A stretch of 64,000 bases of DNA, from NCBI RefSeq assembly GCF_008373765.1, contig NZ_VUJW01000003.1, forward strand, positions 372,001 through 436,000, in the 5' to 3' direction. Positions 37,804-48,082 of this stretch are shown piece by piece. The translations under genes and the position numbers were made by a program. The DNA is from Nocardioides antri. GTDB lineage: Bacteria > Actinomycetota > Actinomycetes > Propionibacteriales > Nocardioidaceae. Positions within the stretch are counted from its first letter, which is position 1. Each line of letters starts with the position of its first letter. Below the pieces are notes generated by a model. The model worked only from the letters and a program-made list of their open reading frames with translations, was not told the origin of the DNA and did not search any database.

Positions 37804-39141
37804 CTACTCGCGCCGGGAGTGCCGTCGGACGACGTGCCAGCGGTCGACGTACCTCCGGTAGAGGGCGGCACTGGTGATGTTGACCGTGACCTCGTCGCCC
37901 CTCCGCAGGGCGCCGTCGGTCCAGTTCGCCGATCCGGTCCACACGCCGGCGTAGCGCCGGTTGCCGTCGTAGGTGCCGCGGATCGCGAGCGCCTTCATGT
38001 GCGTGCGGATGTTGACCTCGCCGTCGTCGTCGGTGTCGTGGCGGCTGTCCCACAGGTCGATCAGTCCGGCCCGACGGGCATCGCGCATCCGCGCCAGGAG
38101 GCGGCGGTCCACGGCACCGAAGATGATGTGCACCTTGCAGCCGTCGACGGCCAGGCTGCGGATCTTCTCCCAGAGGTACACGCCGCGCGGCCCGTCCCAC
38201 CAGAACTGCTGGATGTAGAGGTGCGTCGCCCCGAACTCGCTCCGGCACCGGATCTTGCGGAGGTCGACCATGAGCGGGTCGCGACGCCGGCCGACGGACA
38301 TGGGGAAGAACCGAGTGGTGTACGGGCCGTCCACGAGCTCCACCAGCTCGGAGCCCGCGCGCCTCTGCGCGGTCATGAGCCGGTGCATGTCCGCGACGAA
38401 CTCGAACGTCCTCGGCCGCTCCTTGATCACGACGAGGTCGTTCCAGCCTGCGTTGACACCGCCGGAGTTGAGGTTCGTCGACGCGAGCATCACCACGTTG
38501 TCCGCAGTGCCGACGCTCGAGAACGCGTAGATCTTCGCGTGCATGGCGGCCTCGGCGGCCCCACGGCAGCTGCCGGAGCACTGGAGGACGTAGCTGCCGT
38601 CCTTGCCCCAGGTGACGTCGTTGGCCGTCGGCTGCCGCAGGCTTCGCGTGACCTGCCGCGAGCTCATCAGCGGGATCCCGTGGCGCTCCTGCCGTAGCCC
38701 CCCGTTGTCGGCCGGAAGGGCGCGGTTGCAGCGGCCGGCACGGGGGTCGCTGTCAGCGGTGCCGTCGTTGTCGGCGTCGCGCACGTTGTCGGCGTTGAGT
38801 GCCGTGACGATCCGGCGGAACGGCTTCGACCTCACGTCACGGTCGATGATCACCCGGACGGAGACACCGCGCCGGCAGGCGCCGATGATCGCCTTCGCGC
38901 TCTCGGGCCGGTCGAACAGGTAGGCGGCGAGGATCAGCCGGGGATGCGGGTCGCGGGCTGTCGGCCTGATGTGGCGGATCGCCTCCTCGACCTTGAGGAC
39001 GATCCTCTCCCGCTCTGCCGGCTTGCCCCACAGGCGTGGAGTGTTGAAGGTGACGCCGCCGTCCGGCTCGTATCCGCGCGCCGCCGCGGGCAGCAGTGTC
39101 AACGGCAGCAACGCGGCGAGGACAAGCACCGTTCGACGCAT
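37804..39141 (-). CDS. secreted phospholipase D-like domain protein
   Basis: 445 aa from ATG 39141, which opens a signal peptide (MRRTVLVLAALLPLTLLPAA). Two HKD-type halves are seen: AAMHAKIYAFSSVG with LASTNLNSGG, and IRTHMKALAIRG with WTGSANWTDGA. Both His and Lys of each half are present, giving the paired active site of PLD enzymes. Substrate may be phospholipid, nucleic acid or a polysaccharide phosphodiester. It converges with the sugar transferase and precedes no obvious operon partner. Confidence 0.8.
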   Translation of the reverse strand: MRRTVLVLAALLPLTLLPAAARGYEPDGGVTFNTPRLWGKPAERERIVLKVEEAIRHIRPTARDPHPRLILAAYLFDRPESAKAIIGACRRGVSVRVIIDRDVRSKPFRRIVTALNADNVRDADNDGTADSDPRAGRCNRALPADNGGLRQERHGIPLMSSRQVTRSLRQPTANDVTWGKDGSYVLQCSGSCRGAAEAAMHAKIYAFSSVGTADNVVMLASTNLNSGGVNAGWNDLVVIKERPRTFEFVADMHRLMTAQRRAGSELVELVDGPYTTRFFPMSVGRRRDPLMVDLRKIRCRSEFGATHLYIQQFWWDGPRGVYLWEKIRSLAVDGCKVHIIFGAVDRRLLARMRDARRAGLIDLWDSRHDTDDDGEVNIRTHMKALAIRGTYDGNRRYAGVWTGSANWTDGALRRGDEVTVNITSAALYRRYVDRWHVVRRHSRRE

Positions 39142-39281
39142 GGCACGCACCCCACACTCCGGGGCGTTCGCCGCCGGAAGGAGCTCCGTCGGCAACCCGG
39201 ATCCGTGTCGACAACGGTAGCCGCGGCCGACCGGGGGCGCGCCGGAACGCGCCAAGCCGCCGAGGACCCGCGGCGGTGAGG

Positions 39282-40286
39282 CTACTCGTAGCCGAGGACC
39301 GACTTCCGCTTCTCGCCCCAGGCCAGCGCGGACGCGATCGCCTCGTCGAGGGTGGCCTCGGTCCGCCAGCCGAGCAGCTCGGCGGCCTTGTCGGCGTTGG
39401 CGAACGCACCGACGGCGTCACCGGGCCGCGGCGGCGCCTCGGTGACCGGTACCGGCTTCCCGACGACGCGCTCGACGGCGGCGATCAGCTCCTTGACGGT
39501 CACCCCGTCGCCTCCGCCGATGTTGAGGTAGGAGTACGGCGCGCCCTCGGCCGCGATCACGTCATCGAACCTCTCGACCGCCCGGACGTGCGCCTTCGCC
39601 AGGTCCCAGGCGTGGATGTAGTCGCGGATGCCCGTGCCGTCGCGGGTCGGCAGGTCGGTGCCGGTGATCGTGAACGAGTCGCGGTAGCCCAGCGCGGTCT
39701 GCGCCAGCAGCGGCACCACGTGGGTCGCGTCCTTGAGGTGGTAGCCGGTCTCGAGGTCCGGGTCGGTGCCGATCGGGTTGAAGTAGCGCAGGATGATCGC
39801 GCGCAGCGAGGTGGCCTTGGCGATGTCCTCCAGGCACATCTCCATCATCCGCTTGGTGCGGGCGTACGGCGAGGTCGGGTCGACCGGGTCGGTCTCCCGG
39901 ACCTCGAACGCCGGCTGCAGCGCGTAGAGCGAGGCCGTGGACGAGAACAGGATCCGCGGCTTCCCGAGCTGCTCGAGCTGGTCGAAGAGCTCGAGCGACT
40001 TCGCGACGTTGTCGCGGTAGTACTCGTAGGGCAGCGCCACGGACTCCGGTACGACGATGCGCGCGGCCATGTGGATGGTCGCCTCGATCTCTGGGTGCTC
40101 CTCCACGATCCGCGCCACCAGTGCCCGGTCGGCGATGTCGCCCTCGTAGAACACCCGGCCCTCGGTGAACGCCTTCGGTCCGACCAGCAGGGAGTCGAGG
40201 AGGACTGGCGTGTGACCGGCCTGCTCGAGCGCCTTCGACGTGATCGAACCCAGGTAGCCGGCGCCGCCGGTGACGAGAACCTTCAC
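39282..40286 (-). CDS. galE: UDP-glucose 4-epimerase
   Basis: 334 aa from GTG 40286. An extended SDR: Rossmann GGAGYLGS, FSSTASLYAL for the catalytic Ser, YARTK for Tyr and Lys, and RYFNPIGTDPDLETGYH. It interconverts UDP-glucose and UDP-galactose (or the N-acetyl forms) and supplies precursors for the surface glycans encoded nearby. The RTX gene lies 19 nt away on the same strand upstream, so they may be cotranscribed. Confidence 0.92.
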   Translation of the reverse strand: MKVLVTGGAGYLGSITSKALEQAGHTPVLLDSLLVGPKAFTEGRVFYEGDIADRALVARIVEEHPEIEATIHMAARIVVPESVALPYEYYRDNVAKSLELFDQLEQLGKPRILFSSTASLYALQPAFEVRETDPVDPTSPYARTKRMMEMCLEDIAKATSLRAIILRYFNPIGTDPDLETGYHLKDATHVVPLLAQTALGYRDSFTITGTDLPTRDGTGIRDYIHAWDLAKAHVRAVERFDDVIAAEGAPYSYLNIGGGDGVTVKELIAAVERVVGKPVPVTEAPPRPGDAVGAFANADKAAELLGWRTEATLDEAIASALAWGEKRKSVLGYE

Positions 40287-40305
40287 GAGGAAGGAGCCTA
40301 CGGGG

Positions 40306-42126
40306 TCAGGGACAGCTGATCGGCGCCGGATCGACACCGTCGCGGACCGCCTCGGCGTCGACGTCGGCGCCGCAGTCGATGACCAGGTCCCGCACGCCGT
40401 CCTGGGCGCGCAGCAGGTCACGCCCCTCACCGCCCCGGAGCGTGTCGGCCCCGAGGTTGCCGCGCAGCTGGTTGTTGAGGTCGTTGCCCACCAGGGTGTC
40501 GGCACCATTGCCGCCGGTGACGTTCTCCACCGACCCCCGGACGGTGTCCCGGTCGCCGGCGGCGCCGTCGACCTTGCCTCCGTCGTTGCCCGGGCCGCTG
40601 CCGACGGTCACGTCCACCGGCTGGGCACGGCCCGTGTAGTCGACGGTGTCGGTGCCGGGACCGCCCGCGATCTGGTCGGCGTCGTCGCCGCCGGTCATGG
40701 TGTCGCCCCCGTCGCCTCCGCGCAGGACGTCGTCACCGCCCTCGCCGGAGAGCTGGTCGTCGCCGTCGTCACCGACCAGGGTGTCCTCGCCACCGCCGCC
40801 GGAGACCGTGTCGACACCGCCCGCAGCCAGCACCGTGTCGTCGCCGCGGCCGCCCTGGATCAGGTTCGCGCTGTCGTCGCCGAACAGCGTGTCGGGCCCG
40901 GCACCGCCGGTGAGGTTCTCGACGTCGGCCGCGATCAGGTCACTGACGTCGGCGGACGGGTCGGTCTCGCCGATCACCGCTCGCGCGGGCGCGGTCTGAC
41001 CGGCATAGCTGACCGTGTCGGTCCCGGCGCCGCCGCAGACGACGTCCTGGCCCTGGAGCCCGAGGATCGTGTCGTTGCCCGCGAGCCCGTGGATCACGTC
41101 GACCCCGGTCGAGCCGCGCAGCGTGTCGTTGCCCGCGGTGCCGCCGACAGTGACCGCACGACCCTGGCAGACCGGCTGGTCGGCTCCCCACGTGGTCGAC
41201 TCGAGGTCGGACCCGCTCGCCACGCTGACCACGCCACCCGTCCCCGGCGTGTAGGCGTGGATCCCCGCCGCCGTGTGGAAGGCGATCCTGGTGCCGTCGG
41301 GCGACCAGGCGGGCTCCCACTCATTGGTGCTGCTCGTGAGGAGGCCCACCCGCCCGGTGCCGTCCGGGTTCATCCAGTAGATGTCGTGGTCGGCGCTGGA
41401 GTACACGTACTCGAAGACGATTTTCGTTCCGTCCGGCGACCACGACGGCGACAGGCCGACGCCGAGGTCGACCGGCGTCCCGCCGTCGGCATCCATCACG
41501 TAGATGTGCAGGGGGGAGGTGAACGGGTCGCCGGAGTAGTCGGCGAAGGCGATCTTCGTGCCGTCGGGCGACCAGGTGAGGTCCTCACCGAAGAACCTGC
41601 TGTCCCTCAGCACCTGGACCGGCGTGCCGCCCCAGATGGGAACGACGAAGATGCCGTTGACGCCGGCCTGGGTCCTGACGAAGGCGATCCGACTGCCGTC
41701 CGGCGACCAGGTCGGGTCGGAGTCGAAGCCGCCCTCAGTCAGCCGGTAGGGGTAGGAGGTCTCCCCGAACGGGTGGGCGACGACCCAGAGGCCATCAGCG
41801 GAGGCGGAACCGTAGGACCAGTACACGATCCGCGTGCCGTCCGGCGACCATTCCGGGTCCCGAGGAATGGCGCCGGTGTCGGCGAGGTGGAAGTAGGTGT
41901 CTCCCGTGGAGGAGGAGAGATAGCCGTCGGTCGCGGCGCCGGACGCGTCGCGGATGATCTTCGTCCACGCGATCGCGCCGTTCGTGCCCGCCGTGACCTC
42001 CGGCGCGCGCGGGTCCGACCGCTCGGCTGCCGCCGGCGGCCCCACCCCGGGTCCGGCCAGAGCCGCCCCGATCAAGGCCGCTGCCATCGCCTGTGCGAGT
42101 CGTCGCGGCCTGTGCGTTGCCCCCAT
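40306..42126 (-). CDS. secreted WD40-like (PD40) / RTX calcium-binding repeat protein
   Basis: 606 aa from ATG 42126. The signal peptide ends near PPAAAERS. Residues ~85-320 contain five TolB/PD40 repeats built on WSPDGT(R/K)I(A/V)F. The C-terminal ~270 residues hold glycine/aspartate-rich RTX nonapeptides (for example GGAGPDTLFGDD, GGDGGDTMTGGD), which fold on Ca2+. The only visible sorting signal is Sec-type, as no C-terminal type I secretion signal or transporter is evident. It is probably exported and folds outside, perhaps as a surface carbohydrate- or protein-binding factor. Confidence 0.85.
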   Translation of the reverse strand: MGATHRPRRLAQAMAAALIGAALAGPGVGPPAAAERSDPRAPEVTAGTNGAIAWTKIIRDASGAATDGYLSSSTGDTYFHLADTGAIPRDPEWSPDGTRIVYWSYGSASADGLWVVAHPFGETSYPYRLTEGGFDSDPTWSPDGSRIAFVRTQAGVNGIFVVPIWGGTPVQVLRDSRFFGEDLTWSPDGTKIAFADYSGDPFTSPLHIYVMDADGGTPVDLGVGLSPSWSPDGTKIVFEYVYSSADHDIYWMNPDGTGRVGLLTSSTNEWEPAWSPDGTRIAFHTAAGIHAYTPGTGGVVSVASGSDLESTTWGADQPVCQGRAVTVGGTAGNDTLRGSTGVDVIHGLAGNDTILGLQGQDVVCGGAGTDTVSYAGQTAPARAVIGETDPSADVSDLIAADVENLTGGAGPDTLFGDDSANLIQGGRGDDTVLAAGGVDTVSGGGGEDTLVGDDGDDQLSGEGGDDVLRGGDGGDTMTGGDDADQIAGGPGTDTVDYTGRAQPVDVTVGSGPGNDGGKVDGAAGDRDTVRGSVENVTGGNGADTLVGNDLNNQLRGNLGADTLRGGEGRDLLRAQDGVRDLVIDCGADVDAEAVRDGVDPAPISCP

Positions 42127-42240
42127 GGCAACCACCGTCTTCCAGAGCGCAGAAAATAGGTGCCCGCCCGAGCCTGGGATCGTCCCACGGTCGCACGGCG
42201 CTCGTCGCGCCGAGGCGATTCGCAGGAATCTTTGAACTTC

Positions 42241-44142
<1,902 letters not shown>

Positions 44143-44143
44143 C

Positions 44144-44578
44144 TCAGACTTCTACGCGGCCGTAGTCGTCCTCGAGCCGGCAGATGTCGTCCTCGCCGGT
44201 GTAGGTGCCGTGCTGGACCTCGATGATCACCAGGGGCACGTCGTGCTCGTTGGTGATCCGGTGGGGCTCGCCGATCGCGACGTTGACCGAGTCGGCCACC
44301 TCGAGCACGAGCACGTTGCCGTCGATCACGCAGGTAGCGGTGCCGGAGACGACCGTCCAGTGCTCGGCCCGGTGCTCGTGGGTCTGGTAGGAGAGCCGCG
44401 CGCCGGGCTCGACGACGATCCGCTTCACCTTGAAGCCGTCGCCCTCGTCCAGGACCTGCCAGGAACCCCACGGTCGAACTGCACTGTCACCGATCACAGA
44501 TCCACTCCCACAGCCTTCTCGTGCCTCCCCGGACGCTCCCACGGCAGCCGGCTCCCCCACGGTAACGACCGCGTGCAT
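44144..44578 (-). CDS. cupin-domain phosphomannose-isomerase-like protein
   Basis: 144 aa from ATG 44578; the first ~28 residues are unlike the family, so a later start such as the GTG-equivalent before IGDSAVRPWGSW is possible. The rest matches the C-terminal cupin of type II mannose-6-phosphate isomerases: RPWGSWQVLDEGDGFKVKRI, YQTHEHRAEHWTVVSGTATC and EPHRITNEHDVPLVIIEVQ. The two His and Glu of the metal site are present. As a stand-alone domain it may isomerise a sugar phosphate for the glycan, or have a binding role. Confidence 0.75.
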   Translation of the reverse strand: MHAVVTVGEPAAVGASGEAREGCGSGSVIGDSAVRPWGSWQVLDEGDGFKVKRIVVEPGARLSYQTHEHRAEHWTVVSGTATCVIDGNVLVLEVADSVNVAIGEPHRITNEHDVPLVIIEVQHGTYTGEDDICRLEDDYGRVEV

Positions 44579-44628
44579 ACCGGGGGTACGGATTCGGAGA
44601 ACTTTTGTTGACGAAATTCTGCAGTACG

Positions 44629-44907
44629 TCAACGACGGCGCAGGCCGGCGAGAGCGGGCCGCACGTCCGCGAGGTAGACCAGGGCCGCGACGGTCGCGGC
44701 CAGGTTGATCAGGAAGAGGATCGGGATCAGCTGCAGCAGCACGGCGATGCCCAGGATGCTGCACCACGTCGCCTTGTTGAGCTTGTCGGCGGCGACGTAG
44801 GACTCGGCCGAGTAGAGCAGCGAGCTGGCGAACGCGAAGATCTTGACGGCGAGCAGCACGAAGAACACGACGAGCTGCACGTAATCCTCGATCAGGAAGA
44901 CATCCAT
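44629..44907 (-). CDS. DUF2516 small membrane protein
   Basis: 92 aa with two or three membrane helices: YVQLVVFFVLLAVKIFAFAS, WCSILGIAVLLQLIPILFLI and a third (INLAATVAALVYLADV). The family is found in actinobacteria next to hbhA (Rv0476 in M. tuberculosis), and the same order is seen here. The molecular role is unknown. A strong hairpin (44940-44966) separates it from hbhA, so it likely depends on its own promoter or on readthrough. Confidence 0.85.
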   Translation of the reverse strand: MDVFLIEDYVQLVVFFVLLAVKIFAFASSLLYSAESYVAADKLNKATWCSILGIAVLLQLIPILFLINLAATVAALVYLADVRPALAGLRRR

Positions 44908-44939
44908 GGTGCGGCGATCCTATCCGTCGAAATGAACAT

Positions 44940-44966
44940 GACCCCGAGGGTTCAACCCCCGGGGCC
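44940..44966 (-). terminator. terminator hairpin after hbhA-like gene
   Basis: GACCCCGAGGG (44940-44950), loop TTCAA, CCCCCGGGGCC (44956-44966). On the minus-strand RNA the two 11-nt arms pair fully with two G-U pairs. It lies 25 nt past the hbhA stop and 32 nt before the DUF2516 start. The following sequence (ATGTTCATTTCG) is only mildly T-rich. Confidence 0.7.
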
Positions 44967-44991
44967 CTGTTCCGATCAGGCGGCTGACGGA

Positions 44992-45600
44992 TCAGCTGTT
45001 GGCGGCGGCCTTCTTGGCCGGAGCCTTCTGAGCCGGAGCCTTCTGGGCCGGAGCCTTCTTGGCGGCAGCCTTCTTGGCCGGGGCCTTCTTGGCGGGGGTC
45101 TTCTTCGCCGGGGCCTTCTTGGCGACGGAGCCGGGCACCGAGGCCGGGGCCTTCACGTCGTCACCCTTGCGGAGCTTGGTGACGACAGACTCGCCGCGCT
45201 TGGCGAGGTCGGCGTACTGCCGGGTCACGATGGCGACGTTCTCGTCGTACTTGCTCTTGACGTTGGTCGGCAGCGCCTTGGCGTCGGCCTGGAGCTCGGC
45301 GAGCTTGGCCTCGAACTTCGAGCGGTTGTCGTTGATCTGAGCGACAGCCTTGTCCTGGAGGCTCTTCGGCTGCGGAACCTCGAACTCCTTGACGGACTTC
45401 TGGACGTCGGCGACGCGGGCGTTGACCTTGGTCTGGACGTCGGTCACGTAGCCCTTGACCTTCTCGACGGCAAGGTCGGTGGCACCGACACCGGCGTACA
45501 GCGGCTTCGCGGCGACCTCGGGGACCTCGATCGACCCGAGGTCGACCTTCTTGAGGTCGACCTTGGGAACCTCGATCTTCGGGAGCTCGATCTTAGGCAT
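44992..45600 (-). CDS. hbhA: heparin-binding haemagglutinin (HbhA)-like protein
   Basis: 202 aa. A ~150-residue helical, coiled-coil-like region ([37 protein letters not shown]) is followed by a Lys/Ala/Pro-rich tail of repeated KKAPAKK/KAPAQ units, like the heparin-binding tail of mycobacterial HbhA. The N-terminus [20 protein letters not shown] is a short repeating pattern. HbhA is a surface adhesin in mycobacteria. In non-pathogens the homologue may act in cell aggregation, lipid bodies or DNA binding. The XRE-hbhA-DUF2516 order matches Rv0474-Rv0476. Confidence 0.85.
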   Translation of the reverse strand: MPKIELPKIEVPKVDLKKVDLGSIEVPEVAAKPLYAGVGATDLAVEKVKGYVTDVQTKVNARVADVQKSVKEFEVPQPKSLQDKAVAQINDNRSKFEAKLAELQADAKALPTNVKSKYDENVAIVTRQYADLAKRGESVVTKLRKGDDVKAPASVPGSVAKKAPAKKTPAKKAPAKKAAAKKAPAQKAPAQKAPAKKAAANS

Positions 45601-45636
45601 GCAGAAAACACCCTTCGTGTTTGTTGGGGGACGTGC

Positions 45637-46068
45637 TTACTGGTCGGACAGGGCGGTCGACACGTCGGCCTCACCGGGCTCGTCGCTGTCCGCAGGCGCC
45701 AGGGCCTCGTCGGCAGCGTTGAGCGCCAGGAACGACGCGTAGACATCGAGGAGCGACTGCTTCTGCCGCTCAGTGAGGCCGGTGTCGCCGAGAACGGCGA
45801 GCTCGACCGACCCACCCACGCCGTCATCCGGGCTGAGGATCCCGGCCCGGATGTAGAGCTGCTCCGCGGAGATGCGCAGCGCCTTCGCGATCTGCTGCAG
45901 CACCTCTGCCGAGGGCTTGCGGAGCCCGCGCTCGATCTGGCTCAGGTAGGGGTTCGAGACGCCGGCCTGCTCGGCGAGCTGCCGCAGGGAGAGGCGCGAC
46001 TGTGTGCGCTGCTCCTTGAGGTAGTCACCGAGAGCGCCCACCGTCCCGCTCACCGTCGCCTTCACCAT
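45637..46068 (-). CDS. XRE-family helix-turn-helix regulator upstream of hbhA
   Basis: 143 aa. The HTH occupies residues ~12-70: LGDYLKEQRTQSRLSLRQLA, QAGVSNPYLSQIERGLRKPS and VLQQIAKALRISAEQLYIRAG. It resembles Rv0474, located before hbhA in mycobacteria. An inverted repeat GTGCTA-N8-TAGCAC starts 10 nt upstream of its ATG, a natural autoregulatory operator. The 36-nt spacing to hbhA suggests an operon. Confidence 0.88.
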   Translation of the reverse strand: MVKATVSGTVGALGDYLKEQRTQSRLSLRQLAEQAGVSNPYLSQIERGLRKPSAEVLQQIAKALRISAEQLYIRAGILSPDDGVGGSVELAVLGDTGLTERQKQSLLDVYASFLALNAADEALAPADSDEPGEADVSTALSDQ

Positions 46069-46077
46069 GGGGCCAGT

Positions 46078-46097
46078 GTGCTAGCAATAGTTAGCAC
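46078..46097. promoter_or_regulatory. inverted-repeat operator upstream of XRE regulator
   Basis: GTGCTA (46078-46083) and TAGCAC (46092-46097) are exact inverted repeats with an 8-nt A/T-rich spacer in an otherwise GC-rich region. On the minus strand they overlap a TGCTAACTAT stretch that resembles an extended -10 element. It is a plausible site for repression by the XRE protein itself. Confidence 0.5.
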
Positions 46098-46192
46098 TTT
46101 GCAAGCGCCACGGAAGTGAACTGGTTCACACGGAGCGGGCCGCCACACCCACCTTGTCGGTAATTCCTATGGTCTTGCGCGGGTTTGGCAGG

Positions 46193-48082
46193 ATGCGCAG
46201 GGTGTCGCGTCCTCCCCTGCCCCAGCACTGCCCGTCGCCGCGCGAGCTGGACGACCTCGAGCTGCTGGCGGTCGGGGCGATGGCGCCGACGGTCGGCTTC
46301 AACGAGCCGGGGAGCCCGGTCACGATCGCGCTGCCGGACGCGCTCGCGTCCGAGGTGGAGGCGGGCGGTGCCGTCGAGCTCGTCGACCCGGAGGGCCTTC
46401 CGCTCGCCACGCTGACCGGCGGTCCTGCCGGATGGGCGGTCACCCCGCTGACCCACGCCCAGTACGGGCCGTTCCGGCGGCTCTACCTCGCCCCCTCCGC
46501 CGTGCGGGAGCAGTACGCCGGGCGCACCTTCGTGACCGTCGCCGACGCGATCAGCGACGAGCAGGTCGCGCAGCTGCGGGACGTCGGTGACGTCACGCTG
46601 CTGGCCCTCGTCGGCCGCGGCACGCCTGCCCTCTCCCCGGTCGGCCTGCTCCGGGCGACGCTCCGCATCGCCGACCTCGTGGCCGCCGACGGCACGGCGG
46701 TCGACGTGGTCGCCGTACCCCTCGCGACGCACGGCGACGCGACGGCCGACGCGGCCCTGCGGGCCCAGGTCGTCGCCAACTACGCCGGGCCGGACCCGGT
46801 GCTCGACCTGGCACCGGGTGGCACGCCCGCCGCCGCGGTGGCCGACGTCGTCCGGGCCGACCGGCCGGAGCCGGCCGAGCAGGGCCTCGTCATCTTCTTC
46901 ACCGGCCTTTCGGGCAGCGGCAAGTCCACCCTCGCCCAGGCCCTCATGGACCGGCTGCTCGAGCACGGCGGCCGCACGCTGACCAGCCTCGACGGCGACG
47001 TCGTCCGGCGGAACCTGTCGGCCGGCCTGACCTTCTCCAAGCAGGACCGCGAGACGAACATCCGCCGGATCGGCTGGGTCGCCGCGGAGATCTCCCGGCA
47101 CGGCGGCGTCGCCGTGTGCAGCCCCATCGCGCCGTTCGACGAGACCCGCCAGCAGGTGCGGCAGTACGTCGCCGACGCCGGTGGCGCCTTCTTCCTCGTC
47201 CACGTCGCCACGCCGCTGGAGGAGTGCGAGCGACGCGACCGCAAGGGCCTCTACGCCAAGGCCCGCCGCGGCGAGATCCCCGAGTTCACCGGCATCTCCT
47301 CGCCCTACGAGGAGCCGCAGGACGCGGACGTCCGGGTCGACACGACCGGGCGCACGATCGACGACGCGCTCGACGACGTGCTGGTCGCTCTCCGCGACGC
47401 GGGCTACCTCGACCTCGTCGACCACGACGCACCCGCCGCCGGCCGCGTGAGCCCCCCGGCGGTCGAGGTGCGGGGCGCCCCGGCGCCGAGCCTCGAGACC
47501 ACCGCACCCGCGCGCGCCGCCTCGACCGGCGGGGTCAGCATCCTGTTCGTGTGTACGGCGAACATCTGCCGCTCGCCCTACATGGAGCTGCGGGCGAGCA
47601 CCGTCCTCGGCGACGCGGCCGGCCCGATCGAGTTCGCCAGCGCCGGCACCCACGGCTTCCGCGACCGGGGCGTCGACGCGACCATGGCCGACGTCCTCAG
47701 CAGCCGCGGCATCAGCGACGAGCGGATCGCGGCGTTCCGCAGCCGCCGCCTGACCCGCGAGCTGGTCGAGGCCGCCGACCTGGTGCTGACCGCCGAGACC
47801 ACCCACCGGGAGTTCGTGCTGGAGGAGGCGCCCGGGTCCTTCCGCAAGGTGTTCACCCTCGGTCAGTTCGCCGACACGGCCTCCCGCCTCGACCCGACCC
47901 TGGTCGGGGCCGAGCTGATCGCCCACGCCGGCCACCGGCGGGCGGACGCCAGCGCTGCGCACGAGATCAGCGACCCCTTCAACCGCGGGCGGGCAGCGGC
48001 CGAGCTGTGCGCCGACCAGATCGACGGACTCCTGAAGGTCGTCATGCCCCGCCTGGCGGGACCGGGAAGGACCACACCATGA
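46193..48082 (+). CDS. cysC: adenylylsulfate kinase fused to a low-molecular-weight protein-tyrosine phosphatase
   Basis: 629 aa from ATG 46193; ATG 46169 and GTG 46202 (preceded by GGCAGG) are alternatives. Three regions are seen. Residues ~10-225 resemble the N-terminal PUA-like and degenerate ATP-sulfurylase part found on some CysC proteins (QHCPSPRELDDLELL). Residues ~230-410 are APS kinase: P-loop FFTGLSGSGKST (238-246), SLDGDVVRRNLS, FSKQDRETNIRRIG, DRKGLYAKARRGEI and FTGISSPYEEP, so PAPS would be produced. Residues ~448-629 are an LMW-PTP: CTANICRSP (Cys454, Arg460) and the acid Asp in SDPFNRG. The stop overlaps the TauE gene (ATGA). Confidence 0.85.
   Translation: MRRVSRPPLPQHCPSPRELDDLELLAVGAMAPTVGFNEPGSPVTIALPDALASEVEAGGAVELVDPEGLPLATLTGGPAGWAVTPLTHAQYGPFRRLYLAPSAVREQYAGRTFVTVADAISDEQVAQLRDVGDVTLLALVGRGTPALSPVGLLRATLRIADLVAADGTAVDVVAVPLATHGDATADAALRAQVVANYAGPDPVLDLAPGGTPAAAVADVVRADRPEPAEQGLVIFFTGLSGSGKSTLAQALMDRLLEHGGRTLTSLDGDVVRRNLSAGLTFSKQDRETNIRRIGWVAAEISRHGGVAVCSPIAPFDETRQQVRQYVADAGGAFFLVHVATPLEECERRDRKGLYAKARRGEIPEFTGISSPYEEPQDADVRVDTTGRTIDDALDDVLVALRDAGYLDLVDHDAPAAGRVSPPAVEVRGAPAPSLETTAPARAASTGGVSILFVCTANICRSPYMELRASTVLGDAAGPIEFASAGTHGFRDRGVDATMADVLSSRGISDERIAAFRSRRLTRELVEAADLVLTAETTHREFVLEEAPGSFRKVFTLGQFADTASRLDPTLVGAELIAHAGHRRADASAAHEISDPFNRGRAAAELCADQIDGLLKVVMPRLAGPGRTTP

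Noticed and set aside
40306-41130. RTX toxin
   Set aside because: The repeats are present but there is no pore-forming or enzymatic toxin domain, no acyltransferase and no type I export system; a Ca-binding surface role is the safer call.
44940-44966. tRNA-like T-arm sequence GGGTTCAACCCCC
   Set aside because: It is part of a plain 11-bp hairpin with a 5-nt loop. No acceptor, D or anticodon arms are found around it, and it sits as a terminator after hbhA.
44992-45180. Variable tandem repeat (VNTR) in the KKAPAKK-coding tail
   Set aside because: The repeats reflect the Lys/Ala/Pro-rich tail typical of HbhA proteins. Unit length varies, and variation between strains cannot be judged from one sequence.
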